A stretch of 40,624 nucleotides of DNA from Sulfurospirillum sp964466465. Lineage in GTDB: Bacteria > Campylobacterota > Campylobacteria > Campylobacterales > Sulfurospirillaceae. The notes under the pieces were generated by a model. That model did no database searches. It saw nothing but the letters and a program-made list of their open reading frames with translations, and was not told the DNA's origin. This document shows positions 16,769-23,155 of this stretch, one piece after another. The stretch is from contig CAYXNJ010000020.1 of NCBI GenBank assembly GCA_964466465.1, positions 1 to 40,624 on the forward strand. Reading direction: 5' to 3'. The number at the start of each line of letters is the position of its first letter. The first letter of the stretch is position 1. The position numbers were made by a program, and so were the translations under genes.

Positions 16769-17450
16769 ACAAATACCCAACCCCATACAGATTTTTGATA
16801 AAGTTGTTATCGATCTTTTTACGCAGTTCTTTGACGATGGACTTTAGGGCTTCCTTGCTCGGCTGTTCAAACTCCCACATGTAGTCAAAAAGTTGCTCAT
16901 ACGTGACCGTTTGATTGGGACGTTTTAAAAAGTACTCTAAGAGTCTGCTCTCGCTTTTAGAGAGATGAATGAGCTCTCCTTCCTCTGGGCAAACCGTTTT
17001 TTTACAAAAATCATACTTGCACGAAGAAGTGACTTGAAACATCGGGCTGTGCCCTATAAGCTCCATGGCAACATCTTCTAAGGCTTTAATGAGGGCATTT
17101 TTATCATAAGGTTTTGCCAAATAACGGGTGATCTTAAGCTCAACCGCTCTCCAAAGGTACTCTTGTTCCGTGTGTGCGGAGAGGATGATGATGGGGATTT
17201 TTTTATCAAACTCGCGTATTTTTTTGACCACTTCAAGCCCATCCATATGCGGAATGGAGATGTCAAGCATGATGACATCATACAAATTGCTCTTAGCTTC
17301 ATCTAAGGCTTCTATGCCATCGCGAACACCCACAACCTTGCCAAAAAAAAGCTCCAAGGACTCCATGATGTTATTTAAAATGCACGCTTCATCTTCGACA
17401 CAAAGGACTTTTTTATTGGAAAGAACATCTAAAAGATTGCATTCGCTCAT
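16758..17450 (-). CDS. mccR: OmpR-family response regulator (MccR)
   Basis: A 230-residue regulator. The receiver domain has the acidic pair (VEDE), phospho-acceptor D63 (MLDISIP), T/S position S91-region (IILSAH) and conserved K (AKPYD). The C-terminal winged helix is of the OmpR type (LSKSESRLLEYFL, VTYEQLF, SIVKELRKKI, LYGVGYLYEI). It is cotranscribed with the heme-sensor kinase and divergent from satP. OmpR-type binding to 11-bp direct repeats fits the repeats seen before mccA. Confidence 0.9.
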   Translation of the reverse strand: MSECNLLDVLSNKKVLCVEDEACILNNIMESLELFFGKVVGVRDGIEALDEAKSNLYDVIMLDISIPHMDGLEVVKKIREFDKKIPIIILSAHTEQEYLWRAVELKITRYLAKPYDKNALIKALEDVAMELIGHSPMFQVTSSCKYDFCKKTVCPEEGELIHLSKSESRLLEYFLKRPNQTVTYEQLFDYMWEFEQPSKEALKSIVKELRKKIDNNFIKNLYGVGYLYEI

Positions 17451-17476
17451 GTTTAACTAACCCTATTTTCATCAAA

Positions 17477-17485
17477 TTTAACACT
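17477..17485 (+). promoter_or_regulatory. Copy of AGTGTTAAA between mccR and satP
   Basis: TTTAACACT on the plus strand, the exact complement of AGTGTTAAA, lies 27 bases before mccR and 159 bases before satP. Relative to satP it has the same orientation as the copies have relative to mccA. A degenerate half-site (TTTTCATC) lies 11 bases upstream. It could serve mccR autoregulation or satP. Confidence 0.35.
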
Positions 17486-17519
17486 TATGGGAATGTATGG
17501 TAACGAAGCAAAGCTTAGA

Positions 17520-17539
17520 AAATATAGTTTGCTATATTT
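17520..17539. repeat. AT-rich inverted repeat before satP
   Basis: AAATATAG and CTATATTT flank a TTTG loop, followed by ATTTTTT on the plus strand. It may be an operator or a weak leader hairpin; the surrounding 190 bases contain no gene. Confidence 0.3.
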
Positions 17540-17643
17540 ATTTTTTAAAATTATATACTTAATATTTTTTTTTAAGAATTTATCATGCAAATGTTGTGAC
17601 ATTTGGTTATACTTCCAAATTATTTTTTTAAAGGAAGAGGATT

Positions 17644-18252
17644 ATGACAAGCGATACCCAGAAAATAAAAAGCGTCGTAGCAAACCCTACGGCATTAGGT
17701 CTCTTTGGACTTGCCATTGTAACGTTGGTGGCATCATCTCAAAAGTTAGGATTTACCACAGGGGTATCGTTTGTATTGCCTTGGGCTATTTTTTTAGGTG
17801 CATTTGTACAGTTGGTTGCGTGTATTTTTGATTTTAAACATGACAATATGTTTGGCGCAACCGCCTTTGGAGCCTATGCCTTTTTTTGGCTCGGCGTTTC
17901 GATGTCATGGCTTATCAAACTGGGTGTATTTGGACAAGAACTAGCAAGTAGTGCCGATGTCAAACAACTGGGTGTTGCGTTTGTGGGTTATTTGATTTTT
18001 ACGTTTTATATGACACTGGGCGCTCTTGAAACCAACAAAGTGCTTTTTTTGATTTTCTTTTTTATTGATTTGCTGTTTATAGGTCTTGCAGGCGATATTT
18101 TTGGTTGGTTTTCTAGCGCCCATACCCTTGCGGCATGGTCTGAGCTCATCATCTCTTTACTCTCTTTTTACGGCTCAGCCGCAACCTTGCTCAACCATCA
18201 TTTTGGAAAACAGTTTCTACCTCTTGGTAAACCCTTTGGGATTTTTAAATAA
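17644..18252 (+). CDS. satP: GPR1/FUN34/YaaH family acetate transporter
   Basis: A 202-residue membrane protein with six hydrophobic segments and the family signature NPTALGLFGLAI at about 15-26. The family (SatP/YaaH) moves acetate and succinate with protons. A purine-rich ribosome site (GGAAGAGG) precedes the ATG. Acetate is the usual carbon source for formate- or hydrogen-using relatives. It stands alone, divergent from mccR, and ends at a strong hairpin. Confidence 0.85.
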   Translation: MTSDTQKIKSVVANPTALGLFGLAIVTLVASSQKLGFTTGVSFVLPWAIFLGAFVQLVACIFDFKHDNMFGATAFGAYAFFWLGVSMSWLIKLGVFGQELASSADVKQLGVAFVGYLIFTFYMTLGALETNKVLFLIFFFIDLLFIGLAGDIFGWFSSAHTLAAWSELIISLLSFYGSAATLLNHHFGKQFLPLGKPFGIFK

Positions 18253-18270
18253 GCTCAGCAAAAGCGATAC

Positions 18271-18313
18271 GACAGGCTACTTTTATAGGCAAATAAGATT
18301 AAAGTAGCCTGTC
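18271..18313. terminator. Bidirectional hairpin between satP and polymerase gene
   Basis: GACAGGCTACTTT and its perfect complement form a 13-bp stem around a 17-base loop, followed by CCCCTTTATCT on plus. It lies between two convergent genes. Confidence 0.75.
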
Positions 18314-18326
18314 CCCTTTATCTAAT

Positions 18327-19625
18327 TTATTTTCCATTCTCTTGCTTTTCTGAGCCACTTCGGATGATGTCAACACCGTATTTATCGCGTAGTTTAGTCA
18401 GTTTCTCAGACAAGCGTTTTGATTTTTCATCATCAAGTGCATGTAAAAGCGAAAAGGTCTTGGTTTGGGTAGGTGTTATAAAGTTGGAGACGGCAAGGCT
18501 GAGATGATGAATGCCATAATGCGGATGCGAATCGAGTGTTTTGAAACTCTCTACAACCCATTCTCGGTACATCGTTTCACTAAAAGAGCGGTCAAGGGTT
18601 TGTGAGGCTTTAGATGAGATGCCATTTTCGTATTTAATGCCAAAATAGTAGGTCGTCGGATGCAAATCTAGTTTTGCAATGGTATAGGAGAGATGGCGTG
18701 AGAGGATGATGGCGCGGCGTAGCACCTCATCGCGATTATTGATGACATGAAAATTACGTGAAATGCCGATAGAACGGCGATCTCGCTTGGCCATTACTGG
18801 TTCATTATCGACCCCGCTAATGCGAGCCAGCAAATCTTTTCCGATGGTTCCCCAGCCTGAGACAAGTTTGTGATGTTCTAAGACTTCGCCCAAAGTTTCG
18901 ATGCCATAACTGGCAAATTTTTTCTGAAGTACCCGCCCGATGCCTGGGAAACTCGCAACTGGCATCGTAGCGATAAATGATGCAATCTCATTTTGAGGGA
19001 CAAGGGTTAGTCCATAAGGCTTGCGAAAGTCGGTGGCAAGCTTAGCGATCCATTTGGAGCTTGAAGCCCCTATAGAAATGGGAAGATCAAACGTTTCTAA
19101 AATCTCTTTTTGCAAAGAAGCCATAAACGCATACGTCTCTGCCTCCTTCACCCAACCCTTCAAATCGCCCCAAAACTCATCAATGCTGTACTGCTCTAAA
19201 ATAGGAATTTTCGTCTGCAAAAACGCTTTGAGTTTCGTGGAGAGCAGTTGGTAAAAGAGATGATCACTTGGGACAATGAGCAGTTTTGGGCACATAACAA
19301 GGGCATCACGAAGAGAGGTTCCTGTTTTGATGCCGTACTTTTTGGCTTCATAACTCTTAGCAATCACTATGCCATGCACCCTGCCCTTTTCATCTAAAAA
19401 CTCTCTTTTCCATGCGTTTTTATCAAACCCTCTAAATTCTTTTTTATGCTGCATTAGCCCATTAAAACCACCCACAGACTCGGTCATCATACTTTCAGTG
19501 TCGTGTGTGCTAAAGATTCTAGTATCGCCACTTTTACACACAACAACTGGACGGTCTTTAAGCTCTGGCATCCGTGTGCGCTCCGCTGAGACAAAAAAAC
19601 AGTCTAAATCCAGATGAATAATCAT
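18327..19625 (-). CDS. Y-family DNA polymerase with an inserted segment
   Basis: A 432-residue translesion polymerase of the DinB/UmuC superfamily. Catalytic acids are seen in DLDCFF (D6, D8) and YSIDEFW (D149, E150). The finger motif SYEAKKYGIKTG follows at about 91. A helix-hairpin-helix thumb (PGIGRVLQKKFASYGIETLG) and a little-finger domain follow. Between beta strand VVVCK and the SYEAKKYG motif there are about 50 extra residues (roughly 33-85) compared with E. coli DinB, containing MTESVGGFNGL and an acidic/basic stretch. No UmuD-like gene is nearby. Predicted error-prone bypass of DNA damage. Confidence 0.85.
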   Translation of the reverse strand: MIIHLDLDCFFVSAERTRMPELKDRPVVVCKSGDTRIFSTHDTESMMTESVGGFNGLMQHKKEFRGFDKNAWKREFLDEKGRVHGIVIAKSYEAKKYGIKTGTSLRDALVMCPKLLIVPSDHLFYQLLSTKLKAFLQTKIPILEQYSIDEFWGDLKGWVKEAETYAFMASLQKEILETFDLPISIGASSSKWIAKLATDFRKPYGLTLVPQNEIASFIATMPVASFPGIGRVLQKKFASYGIETLGEVLEHHKLVSGWGTIGKDLLARISGVDNEPVMAKRDRRSIGISRNFHVINNRDEVLRRAIILSRHLSYTIAKLDLHPTTYYFGIKYENGISSKASQTLDRSFSETMYREWVVESFKTLDSHPHYGIHHLSLAVSNFITPTQTKTFSLLHALDDEKSKRLSEKLTKLRDKYGVDIIRSGSEKQENGK

Positions 19626-19772
19626 TTACAACCTCTTAATCACAACATTAACATGCAGTATAGAACAATTTTTTTCAAAGATTTTAAACTATTTCATCCT
19701 GAAATATTCTCATTGATATTTCATTTACTTTAGGTTAACAACACATTTAAATTATTACTTTATACTTTCACT

Positions 19773-19860
19773 ACCAAGACAATTACCTCCTTTTTGTGTA
19801 GAACTCAATCACTTTAAAAGATGCGCTCAGATTGCCCGACCTGAGCGCTTATCTTTACTT
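19773..19860 (+). ncRNA. Candidate small RNA with anti-Shine-Dalgarno stretch
   Basis: The 322-base gap between the polymerase and DedA genes has a -10-like TATACT at 19761-19766, then about 85 bases ending in a GC-rich hairpin and T-rich tail. No plus-strand gene precedes this terminator, so it would end a short independent transcript or a DedA leader. A single-stranded stretch ACCTCCTTTTT (19785-19795) is complementary to a strong ribosome site. Prediction only; no reading frame with a ribosome site is seen. Confidence 0.35.
19823..19848 (+). terminator. Orphan intrinsic terminator
   Basis: GCGCTCAG and CTGAGCGC form a perfect 8-bp stem with a 10-base loop, extended by AAGAT/ATCTT, then TTATCTTTACTT. 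It lies about 100 bases before the DedA gene and over 190 bases from any gene end. Confidence 0.6.
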
Positions 19861-19947
19861 CCTCTTGTATTATTTCCACGATTTCGTAACCAAAAAAAGC
19901 CCTCTTTTATGTAGAATACCACTTTTAAATCAACACAAACGGCACAC

Positions 19948-20520
19948 ATGGAAGCATTTTTTATCGAAAGTATCAAAGAGTATGGTTATATCATCTTGTT
20001 TTTCTGGAGTATTTTAGAAGGAGAAAGCGGTTTAGTCATGGCGGGGCTTTTGAGCCACACAGGCGATATGAACCTTTTTCTTGCTATTTTCATAGCAGGG
20101 CTGGGTGGTTTTGCAGGTGATCAGCTCTATTTTTACATTGGGCGTTTCAATAAAAACTACGTACACCGAAAACTCAAACAGCAACGACGTAAACTCGCTC
20201 TTGCACATCTGCTGCTTAAAAAACATGGCTGGCCGATTATCTTTATACAACGCTATTTGTACGGACTTCGCACCATCATTCCCATTGCCATTGGGCTTAC
20301 GGGTTATAGTGCACAAAAATACGCACTGATCAATCTTATTGCGGCATGGTGTTGGAGCAGCGTGATTATACTTCCTGTGTGGTTTTTTGGAGATGCTATC
20401 TTAGGTGCGATTACATGGGCAAAAGAGCACTGGTATAGTGCGCTTCCTTTTTTGGGCATACTCATAGCAAGTGCTTATGTCTATTTTCAAAAAATGACAC
20501 AACGAACAAAAAGCGTTTAA
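19948..20520 (+). CDS. DedA-family membrane protein
   Basis: A 190-residue membrane protein with the DedA/SNARE-associated (VTT) fold. The early motif LEGESGLVMAGLLS, then GDQLYFYIGR, RYLYGLRTIIPIAIGLTG and a C-terminal hydrophobic segment are the usual landmarks. DedA proteins act in membrane homeostasis, probably as lipid (undecaprenyl phosphate or phospholipid) flippases. The ribosome site is weak. It converges with the zinc-ribbon gene, stops overlapping by 4 bases. Confidence 0.85.
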   Translation: MEAFFIESIKEYGYIILFFWSILEGESGLVMAGLLSHTGDMNLFLAIFIAGLGGFAGDQLYFYIGRFNKNYVHRKLKQQRRKLALAHLLLKKHGWPIIFIQRYLYGLRTIIPIAIGLTGYSAQKYALINLIAAWCWSSVIILPVWFFGDAILGAITWAKEHWYSALPFLGILIASAYVYFQKMTQRTKSV

Positions 20521-20867
20521 ACTACTTTTTTCAAAAAAGCACTCCCACAACGTGGGCAGTTTCCATCCCATTCTAAAAGATGGTTCCCATGACACTGATG
20601 ACACGAAGGCTTTTGCAAGAGTTTTGGCAAAATGATGGAAGGGTTATGCTTACGCCCTTTGGAAACAAAATGCTTTACATGCAACCATAACACTTTGAGA
20701 GCTTGAAGAAAAAGGCGTTTGGGGTGAGGTTTCTCTTGTAAGTGGCGGCATTCAAGGCAAACCATCCACTTTTTCTGTAAGCTGATATGACGATAGGTTC
20801 TAGCGAGTGTGATATGCTCTGTTTCATAACTACAAAGAGGGCATAACAGATAGTATTTTGCTTCCAT
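20517..20867 (-). CDS. Small protein with two double-Cys zinc-ribbon pairs
   Basis: A 116-residue soluble protein. The ATG at 20867 has AAAGGAGA 7 bases upstream; the longer frame to 20915 is not needed. Four CXXC knuckles: CPLC near the N-terminus and CLEC about 35 residues later, then CHQC and CPRC near the C-terminus, suggesting two zinc ribbons joined by a basic linker. I do not recognise the family; nucleic acid or protein binding is possible. Confidence 0.7.
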   Translation of the reverse strand: MEAKYYLLCPLCSYETEHITLARTYRHISLQKKWMVCLECRHLQEKPHPKRLFLQALKVLWLHVKHFVSKGRKHNPSIILPKLLQKPSCHQCHGNHLLEWDGNCPRCGSAFLKKVV

Positions 20868-20942
20868 AAAGTCTCCTTTACAAGCCATCCCTGCTTCTAA
20901 AAAGTAGTGTAGCACAAAAAGGTTAAAGCATTTTAAATTCCA

Positions 20943-20966
20943 TAAATTTTGAAAATATGTCGATAT
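20943..20966 (+). promoter_or_regulatory. Sigma-28-like (FliA) promoter
   Basis: TAAA at 20943-20946 and CGATAT at 20961-20966 are separated by 14 bases, matching the Campylobacterota FliA pattern (TAAA, then CGATWT). It ends 28 bases before the YjfB-like start, which fits motility control. Confidence 0.5.
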
Positions 20967-20994
20967 AGGTATAGCTCTTTATAAGGAGTAGCCC

Positions 20995-21183
20995 ATGGAC
21001 GCACTAAGCGCAACTAGCCCTATGAGTTTGGAAGTTCCTGTGCTAAAAAAAGCAACAAATGTTCAAGAAAAGGTCATCAATCAACTGATGGAATCTCTTC
21101 CACAAACTGAAGTTGCATCACAGCCACAGGTCTCAGGACTCGCATCAGAGGGCATTGGATCAAACCTTGATCTCAAGGCATAG
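20995..21183 (+). CDS. YjfB-like putative motility protein
   Basis: A 62-residue protein with the features of the YjfB family: an N-terminal LSATSPMSLEVPVLKKA segment, a helix of about 20 residues with QxxxxxLMES, and the C-terminal GSNLDLKA ending. Family members are small, of uncertain function, and usually linked to flagellar regulons. Ribosome site AAGGAG at good distance, sigma-28-like promoter before it, and a terminator right after it, so it is a one-gene unit. Confidence 0.7.
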   Translation: MDALSATSPMSLEVPVLKKATNVQEKVINQLMESLPQTEVASQPQVSGLASEGIGSNLDLKA

Positions 21184-21192
21184 TCCAACACA

Positions 21193-21218
21193 GAGATAAC
21201 CCACTTTTGGGTTATCTC
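21193..21218. terminator. Terminator between YjfB-like gene and selD
   Basis: GAGATAACCC and GGGTTATCTC form a perfect 10-bp stem with a 6-base loop, followed by ATCTTATTT on plus. It can serve both convergent genes. Confidence 0.8.
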
Positions 21219-21221
21219 ATC

Positions 21222-22253
21222 TTATTTATAGATTAATGGTTTTTCACCAAGAGGCATAATCTCAGCAATAATAGCACTGTAAGTAAGCCCTTCATCTATG
21301 AGGTGCTGAAGTAATTTTGGCGCATCATTTTGTGACACCGCCATTAAAAGTCCGCCCGAGGTCTGTGCATCGTACAAGATGATCTCATCTTTATGCGGCT
21401 CTTTGGCTTCCACTTTAACATTCAAATAACTTTTGTTATTGTATGCACCTGCTGGAATAATGCCCATATCTGCCAATGCTCTAGCTTCCTCTAAAATAGG
21501 AATGTTTTTCATATCAATCGCGATGCTAACACGATTAAAACTCATCTCATAGGCATGTCCAAAAAGACCAAAGCCTGTTACATCCGTACACGCACTTACA
21601 TCGTACATTCGCATGATGTGTGAAGCTTTATGGTTCAAGGTTGCCAAGATGGAAGCCACTTTTTCAACCACTTTTTCTTCCAACATATCCGCTTTAATCG
21701 CCGTTGTGAGAATGCCCATGCCAAGGGGTTTGGTAAGAATGAGTACATCACCAATGCGCGGTGTGTTGTTGCGATAAATTTTTTGTGGATGCACAAACCC
21801 TGTAACACTCATACCATAGGTCATTTCAGGCGCTTCGATGGTATGCCCACCGATGATGATGCCACCGCACTCCACAACCTTGCTTTGTCCACCTGCTAGG
21901 ATCTCTTTGAGAACTGATCGGGGTTGGTGACACCCATCAAACCCTACGATGTTCATCGCCGTCGCCACCTCACCACCCATCGCAAACACATCGCTGAGCG
22001 AGTTTGCCGCCGCGATCTGACCGTACACAAACGGGTCATCCACCACAGGGGTAATAATATCTACGGTTTGTACGAGGGCGCGCTCCTCATCTAAGTAATA
22101 AACACTGGCATCATCACTGGTATCCATGCCAACCAGAACGTTTTTATGCGTGCAAGAAAGACCGCCTATGGCTTCTGTGAGGTCTCCCGGACCCAGCTTG
22201 GCAGCGCAACCCGCAGCTTTGACGTACTTGGTCAATTTTGCTTCGTTGTTCAT
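21222..22253 (-). CDS. selD: Selenide, water dikinase
   Basis: A 343-residue SelD, which makes selenophosphate from selenide and ATP for Sec-tRNA and selenouridine. The active-site loop is GCAAK with Cys16, so this is the cysteine form. Other landmarks: DDASVYYLDEE, TVDIITPVVDDPFVYGQIAAANSLSDVFAMGG, GGHTIEAPE, TDVTGFGLFGH and DAQTSGGLL. The ATG at 22253, 7 bases after yedF, is chosen; the longer frame to 22316 overlaps yedF and lacks similarity. It serves the UGA-containing formate dehydrogenase gene in this window. Confidence 0.95.
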   Translation of the reverse strand: MNNEAKLTKYVKAAGCAAKLGPGDLTEAIGGLSCTHKNVLVGMDTSDDASVYYLDEERALVQTVDIITPVVDDPFVYGQIAAANSLSDVFAMGGEVATAMNIVGFDGCHQPRSVLKEILAGGQSKVVECGGIIIGGHTIEAPEMTYGMSVTGFVHPQKIYRNNTPRIGDVLILTKPLGMGILTTAIKADMLEEKVVEKVASILATLNHKASHIMRMYDVSACTDVTGFGLFGHAYEMSFNRVSIAIDMKNIPILEEARALADMGIIPAGAYNNKSYLNVKVEAKEPHKDEIILYDAQTSGGLLMAVSQNDAPKLLQHLIDEGLTYSAIIAEIMPLGEKPLIYK

Positions 22254-22260
22254 TGTTTTC

Positions 22261-22851
22261 CTATAGACTAATTGTACCCTCACCACCAAACAGCATCTCG
22301 ATCGTTCCAAAAGCATTACCGATTTTGCCTACTTTGAGCTTGTCCGTTACACCGTAAAATTCTAAACAGACACCGCATGAGTAGATCTCTACGCCCTTCG
22401 CTTCAAGCGCCTTAAGCACTTCGATAATAGGAGCACTCTCATCAGCCGTGGTGAGTAAAACAGCTTGATTGACACAAACGATGCGCTTTGGCAATTTTGG
22501 AAGCTCTAAAGTCGATTTTAAAAAGCCAACAATCAGTTTTGCTCCAAGCTCACCCTCGCCTACTTTGTCGCTTTTGAGAAACAAGGTTTTATCTAAAAAT
22601 TTTTCATCGCTTGTGCTTGTTGCAACGTTGCATGCAAAACCTTTAATGATAGTAATGAGGCTTTTGCCCTCACCTACATCTTCAGCTCTTGCGTCAAAGC
22701 CGCCATTTTGGGCAAAACGCATGACATTCTCTTTTGAGGCTAGAGAACTGACCATCACCTCTAAAACCGCGTCATTTGGGAGTGTTTCTAATGCTTTTTT
22801 CGTTTGTAATACAGGTTCTGGACATGCCAAACCACTGCAATCTAATTTCAT
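22261..22851 (-). CDS. yedF: Selenium-linked sulfurtransferase-like protein YedF
   Basis: A 196-residue protein with an N-terminal TusA/SirA-like domain (CPEP at 10-13) and a C-terminal DsrE-like domain with SCGVCLEFYG. This two-domain form is the one called selenium metabolism protein YedF, which typically neighbours selD. It may carry selenium or sulfur as a persulfide-type adduct on Cys10. Ribosome site AAAGGAAAATC. Confidence 0.9.
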   Translation of the reverse strand: MKLDCSGLACPEPVLQTKKALETLPNDAVLEVMVSSLASKENVMRFAQNGGFDARAEDVGEGKSLITIIKGFACNVATSTSDEKFLDKTLFLKSDKVGEGELGAKLIVGFLKSTLELPKLPKRIVCVNQAVLLTTADESAPIIEVLKALEAKGVEIYSCGVCLEFYGVTDKLKVGKIGNAFGTIEMLFGGEGTISL

Positions 22852-22909
22852 GATTTTCCTTTTGTGAGTAATGTGACTGTCTAAAACCTTAGACCTAATA
22901 AAAAGAGGG

Positions 22910-22934
22910 AAGAGAGGCTAAAAATGCCTCTCTT
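22910..22934 (-). terminator. Terminator after the 62-residue protein gene
   Basis: A 9-bp stem (AAGAGAGGC) with a 7-base loop overlaps the stop codon of the minus-strand gene, followed on minus by CCCTCTTTTTATT. Confidence 0.75.
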
Positions 22935-23121
22935 ATTTTGCGTTCATGATTTTTTCAATCCATGCACTTGCTTTTTCAACAGTTTCAAATTTATGGCTTT
23001 TAGCTACTTGATTTTGACCTTCATAGAAACGTACACGAATACCATCTTGTACCTCATCGATTTTAATACGTGTAATGCGGTCTGCATTAAGATAGACTCT
23101 ATCGTTTAATTTAACAAACAT
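22933..23121 (-). CDS. Small soluble protein of unknown function
   Basis: A 62-residue basic protein, predicted beta strands followed by a C-terminal helix (ETVEKASAWIEKIM). The strong ribosome site AAAGGAGTTTACA and the terminator just after support a real gene. I do not recognise the family. It precedes yedF-selD but is separated from them by a terminator. Confidence 0.75.
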   Translation of the reverse strand: MFVKLNDRVYLNADRITRIKIDEVQDGIRVRFYEGQNQVAKSHKFETVEKASAWIEKIMNAK

Positions 23122-23155
23122 TGTAAACTCCTTTGGTATTTATTGGCTTATTCTA

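Noticed and set aside
17487..17831. 114-codon plus-strand frame before and into satP
   Set aside because: It overlaps satP in another frame, has no ribosome site and reads as low-complexity AT-rich sequence.
21222..22316. Longer SelD start at 22316
   Set aside because: The extra residues overlap yedF and do not resemble SelD; the ATG at 22253 follows the yedF stop and fits family length.
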